A stretch of DNA of 64,000 nt from Cryptosporangium phraense (GTDB lineage Bacteria; Actinomycetota; Actinomycetes; Mycobacteriales; Cryptosporangiaceae): NCBI RefSeq assembly GCF_006912135.1, contig NZ_VIRS01000032.1:1-64000 (forward strand). The letters are read 5' to 3'. The translations under genes and the position numbers were made by a program. The notes beneath the pieces were generated by a model. It saw only the letters and a program-made list of their open reading frames with translations, was not told where the DNA came from and made no database searches. Positions 28,307 to 36,159 of the stretch are shown here, one piece after another; position 1 is the first letter of the stretch; each line of letters starts with the position of its first letter.

Positions 28307-29240
28307 TGAGTTCCTGGAGCCCGTCGAGATAGCGTTGCAACCCCCATTCGAACATCGACTCGGTGGAGAAGTCGACGTCCGGTAGGGCCTGCAGGGCGGT
28401 CATCATCGGGAATCGGCCGGTGGCCATGACCTCGAGATAGTAGGGATCCTGGCCCTTCATCCACTCGTCGGCGTCCATGCCGGTGTCCTGCTGGTTGCGC
28501 AGCTCCTCGTCGTAGACGAGCGCCACGCTGCGCACGTGGTTGAACAGGCAGACCGCGGCGTGCAGCAGCTGGCCCGGGTCGAGGCCGGAGTCCTTCAGCG
28601 TCGCCATCGCGTACTCGGTGTGCACCATCCCGCGCGGGACCAGTTGCGGCCGGGAGAACGACAGCACTCCGGCCATCCAGCGGTGCTTCCGGTAGATGTC
28701 CCACTGGATGCGGGCCACCTCTTCGAGGCGGCTCCGCCAGCCGGTCGGCTCCGGGTCGGGGATCAGGTCGACGTCTCCGAAGACCGCGTCGAGCATGAGG
28801 ACGACCAGGTCCTCCTTGCTCGGGACGTAGCGGTAGAGGGCCATCGTGGCGACGCCGAGGTCGGCGGCGACGCGGCGCATCGAGAGCTCGGCCATGCCGT
28901 CGGCGTCGGCGATGGCGATGGCCGCGGCGACGATCCGGTCGCGGGTGAGGGGGGCGTCGGTGGGGCGGCGGCGTTTTTGCGGTGGGTCAGGGAGCTGGCG
29001 TCCTGGGGGCGGGAGTTCTTGTTCTTCGTTGGTTCTGGCGCGGACGACGGTGCCGACGCCGGGGACGGCGTCGGCCAGGCCGGCCTGGCGGAGCGCGGTG
29101 AGGACCTTGGTGGCGGTGGCCATGGCAACGCCCCACTCGCGGGTGATCTGGCGGGTGGACGGGAGGCGGTCGCCGGGGGCCAGTTCGCCGGATTCGATCC
29201 GTCGGCGGAGTTCTTCGGTGATGCGGGCGGAGGGGGTCAC
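28296..29240 (-). CDS. GntR-TetR double-HTH transcriptional regulator
   Basis: A 314-aa regulator with two DNA-binding domains. Residues 1-70 form a GntR winged helix (LPSTRQITREWGVAMATATKV), then a Pro/Gln/Arg linker, then a TetR HTH (about 100-150; MRRVAADLGVATMALYRYV) and a TetR_C_1-type ligand domain. This fused architecture is known among actinobacterial regulators. The start GTG 29240 is preferred because the longer frame would run into the operator. It is divergent from an MFS exporter, which it most likely represses. Confidence 0.88.
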   Translation of the reverse strand: MTPSARITEELRRRIESGELAPGDRLPSTRQITREWGVAMATATKVLTALRQAGLADAVPGVGTVVRARTNEEQELPPPGRQLPDPPQKRRRPTDAPLTRDRIVAAAIAIADADGMAELSMRRVAADLGVATMALYRYVPSKEDLVVLMLDAVFGDVDLIPDPEPTGWRSRLEEVARIQWDIYRKHRWMAGVLSFSRPQLVPRGMVHTEYAMATLKDSGLDPGQLLHAAVCLFNHVRSVALVYDEELRNQQDTGMDADEWMKGQDPYYLEVMATGRFPMMTALQALPDVDFSTESMFEWGLQRYLDGLQELIKN

Positions 29241-29243
29241 CGT

Positions 29244-29253
29244 ACTAGTGCAC
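29244..29253. promoter_or_regulatory. Operator site 1, upstream of GntR-TetR gene
   Basis: ACTAGTGCAC lies four bases before the regulator start and recurs exactly at 29303-29312. A 14-base perfect palindrome, CCACGGGCCCGTGG (29253-29266), follows at once. The two identical boxes suggest autoregulation plus control of the exporter. Confidence 0.55.
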
Positions 29254-29269
29254 CACGGGCCCGTGGGAG

Positions 29270-29315
29270 TTGACAACGGAGCTGAGCTGCGCGATTGGGT
29301 GAACTAGTGCACTAG
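29270..29315 (+). promoter_or_regulatory. MFS exporter promoter region and operator site 2
   Basis: TTGACA (29270-29275) is a consensus -35; the -10 is weak (ATTGGG region near 29294). CTAGTGCACTAG (29304-29315) is a perfect 12-base palindrome containing the same ACTAGTGCAC box as site 1, 59 bases apart. Repressor bound here would cover the transcription start. Confidence 0.55.
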
Positions 29316-29411
29316 GTGCGGTCTGAGCTGCGACTTTGGCGGTTGCGTACGCAGTATTTGATGCGCTTCAATGCTGGTGCTGGCAACGATTCCAACTTCG
29401 GGGAGCTCCTC

Positions 29412-31025
29412 ATGTCTGATGAGTACAGCGTCCGCGCGGGACGGAAGGAGTGGGTCGGCCTCGCCGTGCTGCTCCTGCCCCTGCTGTTCGTCTCGATGGA
29501 CGTGTCCGTGCTGTACTTCGCGGTGCCGTTCCTGAGCGTCGAGCTCGAACCGACCAGCACGCAGCAGCTCTGGATCTTCGACGTCTACGGGTTCGTGCTG
29601 GCCGGCCTGCTGATCCCGATGGGCGCGATCGGGGATCGGATCGGGCGGCGGCGGTTACTGCTGATCGGGGCGGTCGCGTTCAGTGGCGCTTCCGTGCTGG
29701 CCGCGTACGCGCCGAGCGCCTCGCTGCTGATCGCCGCGCGGGCGGTGCTGGGCGTGGCCGGGGCGACGCTGATGCCGTCGACGCTGGCGCTGATCCGGAA
29801 CATGTTCTCCGACGAGCGTCAGCGCGGGACGGCGATCGGGATCTGGACCGGGGCGACCAGCGCGGGGATCGCGCTGGGGCCGGTGCTGTCCGGGCTGCTA
29901 CTCGAGCACTTCTGGTGGGGGTCGGTGTTCCTGATCAACTTGCCGTTCATGGTCATGCTGCTGGTGCTGGCTCCGGTGCTGGTGCCCGAGTTCCGGCACC
30001 CCGGGGTGGGGCGGTTCGACTGGGCGTCGGGGGTGTTGTCGCTGGCGACCGTGCTGCCGGTGATCTGGGGCGTGAAGGAGCTGGCGCAGATCGGGGGTGG
30101 GGCGTCGGGGTCGGTGGGGTGGCCCGTATCTGCGGTTCTGTTCGGGCTGGCGGTCGGCGTGGTGCTCGTGCGGCGGCAGGTGCGGCGTCCGGACCCGCTG
30201 ATCGACGTCGCGCTGTTCCGACGGCGGGCGTTCGGCGGGGCGGTGGCGCTGAACGTCGTCGCCATGTTCGGGGTCGTCGGGTTCGCGCTGTTCGCGACGC
30301 AGTATCTGCAGTCGGTGCTGGGGTTGAGCCCGCTGCGGGCGGCACTGTGGAGCGTCGCGCCGTCGATTTTGGTCGGTGGAGCCGCTCCGCTGGCGAACGC
30401 GCTGGCCCGGGTGATCGACCGGGCCTACCTGATGGCGGGGGGTTTCCTGATCGCGGCCGTGGGGTTCACGCTGACGACCCAGGTGTCGCCGGATCGCGGG
30501 CTCTGGATCGTCCTGCTGGCCGCGACGACGTACGCGGTCGGGCTGGTGACCGTCATGTCGCTGGTGACCGAGGTGGCGCTGGGGATCGCGCCGCCGGAGC
30601 GGGCCGGGTCGGCGTCGGCGCTGCTGGAGTCGGGGTCGGAGCTGGGTGGGGCGCTCGGGATGGCGCTGCTGGGGAGTCTCGGGAGTGCGATCTACCGGCA
30701 CGGGGTGACGTCGGGGGCCCCGGACGGGGTGCCGTCGGAGGCGTTGGACACGGTGCGGGAGACGCTGGGTGGGGCCCAGGCGGTGGCGGCGGGGTTGCCG
30801 GGGGAGCTGGGGGACGCGGTGCTGCGGGTGGCTCGGGATTCGTTCACGGACGGGTTGCACGCGGCCGGGGTGGCGGCGGCCGTGGTGATGGTGGGGGCGG
30901 CCGTGGTGGCGGGGACGCGGTTGCGGGGGTTGGGGATCGGTTCGGAGGGATCGGGGGACGCTGACCGGGGCTCGGTCCCGGTCCCGGGCCGGGGCTCGGG
31001 CCGGGAGGCGGCGGCGGAGGTTTGA
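29412..31025 (+). CDS. MFS drug exporter, DHA2 family (14 helices)
   Basis: A 537-aa proton-coupled multidrug antiporter of the EmrB/QacA/SmvA group. Motif A GDRIGRRRLLL follows helix 2; helix 5 carries the antiporter pattern GIALGPVLSGLLL. The C-terminal tail is Gly/Arg-rich and charged. The leader of about 100 bases after the operators ends with GGGGAGCTC before the ATG. Divergence from the GntR-TetR regulator is the classic layout for a drug-inducible pump. Confidence 0.92.
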   Translation: MSDEYSVRAGRKEWVGLAVLLLPLLFVSMDVSVLYFAVPFLSVELEPTSTQQLWIFDVYGFVLAGLLIPMGAIGDRIGRRRLLLIGAVAFSGASVLAAYAPSASLLIAARAVLGVAGATLMPSTLALIRNMFSDERQRGTAIGIWTGATSAGIALGPVLSGLLLEHFWWGSVFLINLPFMVMLLVLAPVLVPEFRHPGVGRFDWASGVLSLATVLPVIWGVKELAQIGGGASGSVGWPVSAVLFGLAVGVVLVRRQVRRPDPLIDVALFRRRAFGGAVALNVVAMFGVVGFALFATQYLQSVLGLSPLRAALWSVAPSILVGGAAPLANALARVIDRAYLMAGGFLIAAVGFTLTTQVSPDRGLWIVLLAATTYAVGLVTVMSLVTEVALGIAPPERAGSASALLESGSELGGALGMALLGSLGSAIYRHGVTSGAPDGVPSEALDTVRETLGGAQAVAAGLPGELGDAVLRVARDSFTDGLHAAGVAAAVVMVGAAVVAGTRLRGLGIGSEGSGDADRGSVPVPGRGSGREAAAEV

Positions 31026-31035
31026 GGGGGGTGGG

Positions 31036-33729
31036 TCAGCGGTGCCAGAAGTAGGTGCGGGTGGCGGGCTGAGCCGTGAGGAGTCCGATGAGCACGGCCG
31101 GAACGACGAGCTGTCCGAGCGTGAGTCCGATCGAGCCGCCGCCGATCGAGGCGACACCGGAGACGATGACGAGCGCCGAGAGCCCGGACGTGATCCCGAA
31201 CGCCAGGCGGCTACCGCGCCAGATACCCCGCCCCAGCCAGCCCATGATCGTCGCCCCGACCAGCGGAACGAAGAACACGGCCGGGCCGAGCGTCGCGAAG
31301 AGCAGCGAGAGCGCGAACAGGCCCACGCCGACGAGGTTCACGAGCACCATCGCCGCCACGACCGCGGGCGGCCGGGCCGGGCGCTCCCGGGGAGTCTCGA
31401 CGACCCCGAGCGCGACGGTCGGATCGGCCGCGTTCCGGGCGTCGAGGTCGCTGACGGGTGTCGGGGTGGGCGTCGTCCAGCCTGAGGCGGGCGTCTCCGG
31501 GGGACCCCAGCCGGGGGCGGGGTTGCCGGTGGGCGTCCAGCCGGCGGAGCCGGTCTTCGGCGGGGTGGACGTGGCCGGACCGGGATGGGTGGGCGGCGAG
31601 CTGACGGGTGCGGTCGGCGTCCATCCGGTGCCGGGGGGTGGCATCGAGGGGGTGGCGGCCGGCGGGGCGCTGATCGGGGAGGTGGCGCGGGCGGTCGTCT
31701 TGGGTGGGGAGCTGACCGGTTCGGTGGCGGACCAGCCCTTGTCGGCGGGGGGCATGACGGGGGTCGGGATGGCGGTCGGACGGGAGTTCGGGGCCGAGGT
31801 GTTCGGAGCGGTCGGTGGTGTGGCGGTGGTGTCGTTCGGCGGGGCGCTGACCGGTTCGGTGGCCGACCAGCCCTTGTTGGCGGGGGGCATGACCGGGGTC
31901 GGGGTGGTGGCTGGACCTGCGGCCGACATCGACGTCTCGGCGGGGTAGGCGATCGCGGCCCGGGCGGACGTGGGGGGTGCGCTGATCTGGGGTGCGCTGA
32001 CGGGGGGTGCGCTGACGGGGGGTGCGCTGATCGGGGGCGTGACGGTGGCGCGGGCGGTGGCTGGGGGTGTGCTGGTCTGGGGGGTGACCGTGGCGCGCGC
32101 GGTGGCGGGTCCGCGGGGTGTGGTGGCGGGGCCGCGGGGTGCGGTCACTGCGGCGCGGGCGACCGAGGTCGACGGGTCTGCGCCGGGCGCCGGGCGGGAA
32201 GGGCCGGCGGGAGCCGGCGTGTCTGGGCCTGGCGGGGGTGAGACCTTGGCTCGGGCGGTGGCGGGTGGGGCGCTGACCGGTGGTGTGACAGTGGCCCGGG
32301 CTGCGATGGGGCCGGCCGTGTCAGGCCGGGTGGTGGCGCGGTCGGTGGGCTGGGCCGGCGGCTCGGGCGTCGGTTGTGCGGCGGCGGCGGTTTCGGTCAT
32401 CGCGAGCAGGGCGGCCAGGGCGGAGCCCGGCGTGACCTGGAAGATCTCGGCAGCCTGCTTCGGTCCCGACTGCTGCTTAGGCCCGCCCGATTTCTCCGGC
32501 GCCTCGGCGGGAGTCGCCTTCTTGGTTGCTTCCGGGGCCACCGGTCGGAGGGGAGCGGTCGCGTCGTCCGTCGCCGGACCGGTCATCGGTTCGGCCGGCT
32601 GCGCCTGCGGGCTCGCCGGGTCAGCGCCCCGTGCCGTGGCGTCAGCGCGGGTGCTGTCCTCGTCGGTCGGTGGGGCTTCGGCCGACGAGTCGAGGGCCGA
32701 GGACGATTGCACGGCCACGTCGGCGGCCGACCGATCTGGTTCCACCCGCTGAGCCGGGATCCGGGCTGCCTCCTGGAACGCAGCCGCGGTCGTGAACCGT
32801 TCGCGATCCGGCGAGAGCGAACCCGAGAAGCCACGCTGCGCCGCGACGACCCGCGCCCCAGCGGGCTCCGCCGTGGCAGACCCGGCCCTCGCAACCCGCG
32901 CCTCCTCAGCACGCGCTCCCAGCGCACGCGCCGCCTCAGCCGGCGCGGCTTCGGCGCGCGCGGCTTCGGGCCGCGCTGCGGCGGGCCCTGCGGCCACAGC
33001 TCGCGCCCTCTCAGCGCGGGCCGCCTCCGTACGGGCCGCCTCCGTACGGGCCGCCTCAGTGCGGGCCGCCTCAGTGCGCGCGGCTTCGGGCCGGGCTGTG
33101 GCGGGCCTTGCGGCCGACGCTCGCGCTCCCTCAGTCCGTGTCGCCCCGGCCGGTGCCGTCTCGGTTTGTGCCGCCTCAGTGCGCGCGGCTTCGGGCCGGG
33201 CTGTGGCGGGCCTTGCGGCCGACGCTCGCGCTCCCTCAGTCCGTGTCGCCCCGGCCGGTGCCGTCTCAGCTGGCGCCGCCTCAGCCGGCGTCCGCTGGGC
33301 TCGCGCTGGTTCGGCCCTCGCCGCGGCGGGCTCGGCCGCCTCTGCCCGCGCCGCCGTCAGCTGGGCGGCCGGCTGCGCCGGCGCGGTCCGGGGCGCCTCG
33401 GGCGGGGCTTCGTTCGGTTGCGCCTCGTGAGGGCGCGCGACTTCCGGATGCTGCGCGGACGCATCACCCGGTCCGGCGGATCCACCCTCGTCAACACTCG
33501 GTAGAGGCCCCGGCGTCAGCTCCCGTCCCGGGCCGCCCGCGGACGGCCCCCCGGACGGCGTCCGTATGACGGACTGCGCTCGGCGGGCGCGAATCAGCGC
33601 GGTCGCGACCGCGGCGGTGTGCGCCACCGGCGCACCCCCGGAAACCGGATCAACTACCCCCAGCGGCACGGTCGCGGCCGGATCGGACGAGGCGGCAGCG
33701 TCGGCGCGAGAGGAGGATCCCGGGGTCAT
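31036..33729 (-). CDS. Repeat-rich Ala/Pro protein with C-terminal four-helix membrane domain
   Basis: An 897-aa protein. Residues 1-780 are low complexity: Ala/Glu/Arg repeats built from EAART and PAGATRTEGARASAARP units (about 110-290), then Pro/Thr/Ala repeats (ATVTPPISAPP; PTPVMPPANKGWSATEPVS twice). The last 110 residues form about four hydrophobic helices (VVAAMVLVNLVGVGLFALS onward), resembling small DUF-type membrane domains. It may be a membrane-anchored protein with a long flexible cytoplasmic arm, but function is unknown. Frame use is consistent throughout, and the stop lies ten bases after the convergent MFS gene, so I accept it as coding. Confidence 0.7.
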   Translation of the reverse strand: MTPGSSSRADAAASSDPAATVPLGVVDPVSGGAPVAHTAAVATALIRARRAQSVIRTPSGGPSAGGPGRELTPGPLPSVDEGGSAGPGDASAQHPEVARPHEAQPNEAPPEAPRTAPAQPAAQLTAARAEAAEPAAARAEPARAQRTPAEAAPAETAPAGATRTEGARASAARPATARPEAARTEAAQTETAPAGATRTEGARASAARPATARPEAARTEAARTEAARTEAARTEAARAERARAVAAGPAAARPEAARAEAAPAEAARALGARAEEARVARAGSATAEPAGARVVAAQRGFSGSLSPDRERFTTAAAFQEAARIPAQRVEPDRSAADVAVQSSSALDSSAEAPPTDEDSTRADATARGADPASPQAQPAEPMTGPATDDATAPLRPVAPEATKKATPAEAPEKSGGPKQQSGPKQAAEIFQVTPGSALAALLAMTETAAAAQPTPEPPAQPTDRATTRPDTAGPIAARATVTPPVSAPPATARAKVSPPPGPDTPAPAGPSRPAPGADPSTSVARAAVTAPRGPATTPRGPATARATVTPQTSTPPATARATVTPPISAPPVSAPPVSAPQISAPPTSARAAIAYPAETSMSAAGPATTPTPVMPPANKGWSATEPVSAPPNDTTATPPTAPNTSAPNSRPTAIPTPVMPPADKGWSATEPVSSPPKTTARATSPISAPPAATPSMPPPGTGWTPTAPVSSPPTHPGPATSTPPKTGSAGWTPTGNPAPGWGPPETPASGWTTPTPTPVSDLDARNAADPTVALGVVETPRERPARPPAVVAAMVLVNLVGVGLFALSLLFATLGPAVFFVPLVGATIMGWLGRGIWRGSRLAFGITSGLSALVIVSGVASIGGGSIGLTLGQLVVPAVLIGLLTAQPATRTYFWHR
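33065..33267. repeat. 98-base direct repeat within the repeat-rich gene
   Basis: Positions 33065-33162 and 33170-33267 appear identical, with a 105-base (35-codon) period. Adjacent to them, 15-base units (GCCTCCGTACGGGCC type) are repeated four times near 33020-33080. The identity implies recent in-frame duplication. Confidence 0.75.
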
Positions 33730-33881
33730 GGCGCCGGACGGTAAGGGCCGAGCGGGTCATCGCGCCTCATACGAACGGCTAGACCCCGCTGTCCTCAGTG
33801 GTCATTTGTGCCAACTCGTCACCGCTGGTCAGCCTGGCGAAGGCTACCGACCGTAGTCGGTTACTCGTCGGGAATATCCGT

Positions 33882-33911
33882 TGGCACTTCGGCGTCTGTA
33901 TCGATACAGTA
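33882..33911 (+). promoter_or_regulatory. Promoter with overlapping 14-base palindrome
   Basis: TTGGCA (33882-33887) and TACAGT (33906-33911) are spaced by 18 bases, a good sigma-A promoter. CTGTATCGATACAG (33897-33910) is a perfect palindrome covering the -10, so a dimeric repressor bound there would block polymerase. The rest of 33730-33938 holds no gene. Confidence 0.6.
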
Positions 33912-33938
33912 GAAGAGTACGAAGAACATCGATGAAGG

Positions 33939-34175
33939 ATGGACACCGTGCCTACGGCACCGAGTATTGAGCAGTACCTGCAGGAGCTCCACGACGACTA
34001 CGCGTCGCGCATCAACGAGGCGGTCGCCGAGGACCGCGACGACCTGGCCTGGCAGCTCGCCGACGCCTACACGAACGAGGCGCTGCGCGCCCAGGCGGAC
34101 TACGGCCTGACCCCGACCCTCGACCGGCTCCCCGGGCGGCGCCCGACCGCCGCGACGATCCCCGCCGCGGCCTGA
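33939..34175 (+). CDS. Small conserved-looking protein of unknown function
   Basis: A 78-aa, mostly helical acidic protein ([34 protein letters not shown]) with an Ala/Pro tail. No membrane segment or Cys. The ATG follows a GATGAAGG site; GTG 33948 is an alternative. It has a well-formed promoter with an operator-like palindrome, which argues that it is real and regulated. I do not recognise the family. Confidence 0.65.
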   Translation: MDTVPTAPSIEQYLQELHDDYASRINEAVAEDRDDLAWQLADAYTNEALRAQADYGLTPTLDRLPGRRPTAATIPAAA

Positions 34176-34189
34176 CTCAAGCCGCCTCC

Positions 34190-34640
34190 CAGCGGCCCGC
34201 GCCGCGCCGCTACGGCGGCCCGCGCCGCGCCGCCACGGCGGCCACAGCCACGCCGCCTCACCGCGGCCCGAGCGACCCCGCCGAACGGCGCCCCGGGCCG
34301 CGCCCCCGAGCGGCACCCGGCCACGGCAACGGCCACGGCCGGCCACGGCCCGGCCCGGCCAGGGCCCGGCCAGGGCAACGGCCACGCCCCGGCAACGGCC
34401 ACGCCCCGGCCACGGCCGCGGCAACGACCACGGTCCGGTGCCGGCCACGGTCCGGTGCCGGCCACGGTCCGGTGCCGGCCACGGCCCGGCAACGGCCACG
34501 CCCCGGCCACGGCAACGGCCACGCCCCGGCCACGGCCGCGGCAACGGCCACGGCCCGGTCCCGGCCACGGCCCGGTCCCGGCCACGGCCCGGCCCCGGCC
34601 CGGCCACGGCCCGGCCACGGCCCGGTCCCGGCCACAGCAA
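34190..34640. repeat. GC-rich minisatellite (CCGGCCACGGCCCGG type)
   Basis: About 450 bases of degenerate tandem repeats built from CGGCCACGGCCCGGT and CGGCAACGGCCACGCC. A 17-base unit (CGGTCCGGTGCCGGCCA) is present three times without change at 34431-34481. All six frames are open over long stretches only because of the composition. It separates the 78-aa gene from rpmJ. No gene is supportable here. Confidence 0.8.
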
Positions 34641-34683
34641 CGGCAACGACGCCCGCCCCACCCACCTCGGAATGCCCGCGTAC

Positions 34684-34698
34684 TGAAAATGGTTCTCA
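34684..34698 (+). promoter_or_regulatory. Zur-box-like operator before rpmJ
   Basis: TGAAAATGGTTCTCA is an imperfect palindrome (TGAAAA facing TTCTCA) close to known actinobacterial Zur boxes, which resemble TGAAAATCATTTTCA. It lies 16 bases before the L36 start codon. Zur with zinc would repress the gene; zinc starvation would release it. Confidence 0.65.
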
Positions 34699-34714
34699 AC
34701 ACTGGGAGGTAGCC

Positions 34715-34837
34715 ATGAAGGTACGTAACTCGCTCCGGGCCCTCAAGGCCAAGGACGGATCGATCGTCGTCCGTCGTCACGGACAGATCTTCGTCCTCAA
34801 TAAGAAGAACCCGCGCCTGAAGGCCCGCCAGGGCTGA
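34715..34837 (+). CDS. rpmJ: Zinc-independent ribosomal protein L36 (bL36, C- form)
   Basis: A 40-aa basic ribosomal protein ([19 protein letters not shown] start, then [17 protein letters not shown]). The zinc-binding CxxC...CxxxxH pattern of ordinary L36 is absent, which marks the C- paralogue used when zinc is scarce. GGGAGG precedes the ATG. A Zur-like operator upstream and a strong terminator downstream make it a single-gene unit. No other C- ribosomal proteins are in the window. Confidence 0.93.
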   Translation: MKVRNSLRALKAKDGSIVVRRHGQIFVLNKKNPRLKARQG

Positions 34838-34842
34838 CACCG

Positions 34843-34870
34843 AGGGCCCCGGTCATACGACCGGGGCCCT
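34843..34870 (+). terminator. Hairpin terminator after rpmJ
   Basis: A perfect 12-bp stem, AGGGCCCCGGTC with GACCGGGGCCCT, around ATAC, five bases after the stop codon. Confidence 0.82.
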
Positions 34871-34920
34871 TCACTGTTCGGACGGCGGAACACCAGAACA
34901 GAACCGTCCGACCCCCGGGT

Positions 34921-34926
34921 TACAGT
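34921..34926 (+). promoter_or_regulatory. Putative -10 box of the SMC-like operon
   Basis: TACAGT ends nine bases before the GTG start of the first gene. No ribosome binding site lies between, so a leaderless transcript is likely. The -35 is not obvious. Confidence 0.4.
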
Positions 34927-34935
34927 GACCGAACT

Positions 34936-36159
34936 GTGGACCCGGATGACCTGACGCTCGAGAGCGCCGCCCAAGACCTCGCGATCGTGGCCGTCTACCG
35001 GCAGATGTTCGCGGTCCTCGGCAGCTCGGCGCAGTCGGTGATCAGCGACCCGATGCTGGTCGACCTGGCCGACGCGCTGTTCGCCGCCTTCTCCGCCGCG
35101 GGCAGCGAGGGCCTCACGATGGAGCAGATGCGGTCGGCCTGCCGCGGCTTCCCGGAGCCGGTCTTCACCTCGCGGGTGCGCGTCCTGCGCGAGCTCGGCG
35201 CCGTACAAAAGGCCTTCGACCGGCCCAACCAGGACGTGTACCGCGCGTCGTTCACCAGCTACGTGTCGCTGCTGTTCGTCCGCCGGATGCTGACCCGCGG
35301 CGGTCAGCTCGAACTGCACCGCATGCTGTCGCTGGAACGGCTGAACCTCGACGACCCGGCCGCGACCGAGGACGACGCCCGCGAGAGCGCGTCCCGGCTG
35401 ACGACCGCGTTCCGGCTGATCGTCACCGAGCTGTTCATGCTGACGTCCGGCGGCACGATCGACTCGCTGCGCGAGAAGGCGCCGTTGCTCTGGAACGCCG
35501 ACTCGCTGATCGGCGAGGCGGCCGCGGCCCACGACCGGATGCTGTCGCGCTGGCCGGAGCTGACCCGGCCGAGCACCGACCTCCGGGCCGCGATCGCCGC
35601 GTACCGCGACGTCTCGACCGCCGCGGCCGGTCGGCTCACCCAGGCGGTCGGGGCCACCCGGGCGCTGGACCTGCTGCCGGCCGAGGCCTGGCGCACGTTC
35701 ACCCGCCGCTCGTCCGTCGGCGCGCTGGCCGCACCTCTCGCCGGGCTGATCTTCGACGCGCCGCGGGCCTGGCTGTCGGCCGGCGACCTGACCGAGGCGG
35801 TCGCCCAGGCCGAGCGGCCTGCGCCGCAACGGCTCCGGCCTCCCCGGGCCGATTCCGACGACCTGGCCGACGCCACTCCGGCCGACGTCGCCCCGGCCGA
35901 CGATCGGGAGGCCGACGATCTGGCCGCCCGGGCCGAAGCCGTGCTGGCCGGGCGGGACGCTGTCGACATGGCCGACCTGATCGGACGGTCGGGTGACTGG
36001 CCGACCGCTCGCCGGACGCTCTCCGACCTCGTCGCGGCGGCCCAGCACCCGTCGCTGCCGTACGACCTGACCTGGGGTGACGGGCTCGTCGTGGGCGCCG
36101 ACGGGGTGCCGTCGTGGCGCGGGCAGGGCCGGTTCGTGCGGGTTGCGGTTCCGGCGTGA
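34936..36159 (+). CDS. SMC operon gene 1: kleisin-like winged-helix/helical protein
   Basis: A 407-aa soluble protein. Residues about 30-110 look like a winged helix (LTMEQMRSACRGFPEPVFTS, then VLRELGAVQKAF), followed by a long helical region to about 300, an acidic linker (ADSDDLADATPADVAPADD) and a small C-terminal strand-rich domain (about 355-407). This order of wHTH, helical middle and small C-terminal domain resembles MksF/JetA-type kleisins. It is the first of four genes joined by GTGA/ATGA overlaps and ending with an SMC-like ATPase; a bridging role between ATPase heads is inferred from context. I cannot assign it to a named family from sequence alone. Confidence 0.65.
   Translation: MDPDDLTLESAAQDLAIVAVYRQMFAVLGSSAQSVISDPMLVDLADALFAAFSAAGSEGLTMEQMRSACRGFPEPVFTSRVRVLRELGAVQKAFDRPNQDVYRASFTSYVSLLFVRRMLTRGGQLELHRMLSLERLNLDDPAATEDDARESASRLTTAFRLIVTELFMLTSGGTIDSLREKAPLLWNADSLIGEAAAAHDRMLSRWPELTRPSTDLRAAIAAYRDVSTAAAGRLTQAVGATRALDLLPAEAWRTFTRRSSVGALAAPLAGLIFDAPRAWLSAGDLTEAVAQAERPAPQRLRPPRADSDDLADATPADVAPADDREADDLAARAEAVLAGRDAVDMADLIGRSGDWPTARRTLSDLVAAAQHPSLPYDLTWGDGLVVGADGVPSWRGQGRFVRVAVPA

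Noticed and set aside
34190-34640. CRISPR-like array
   Set aside because: Repeats are degenerate and contiguous, without unique spacers of constant length; no cas genes are near.
34100-34840. Minus- and plus-strand frames across the 34-kb minisatellite
   Set aside because: All frames stay open because of composition; none has non-repeat sequence, a ribosome binding site or a domain.
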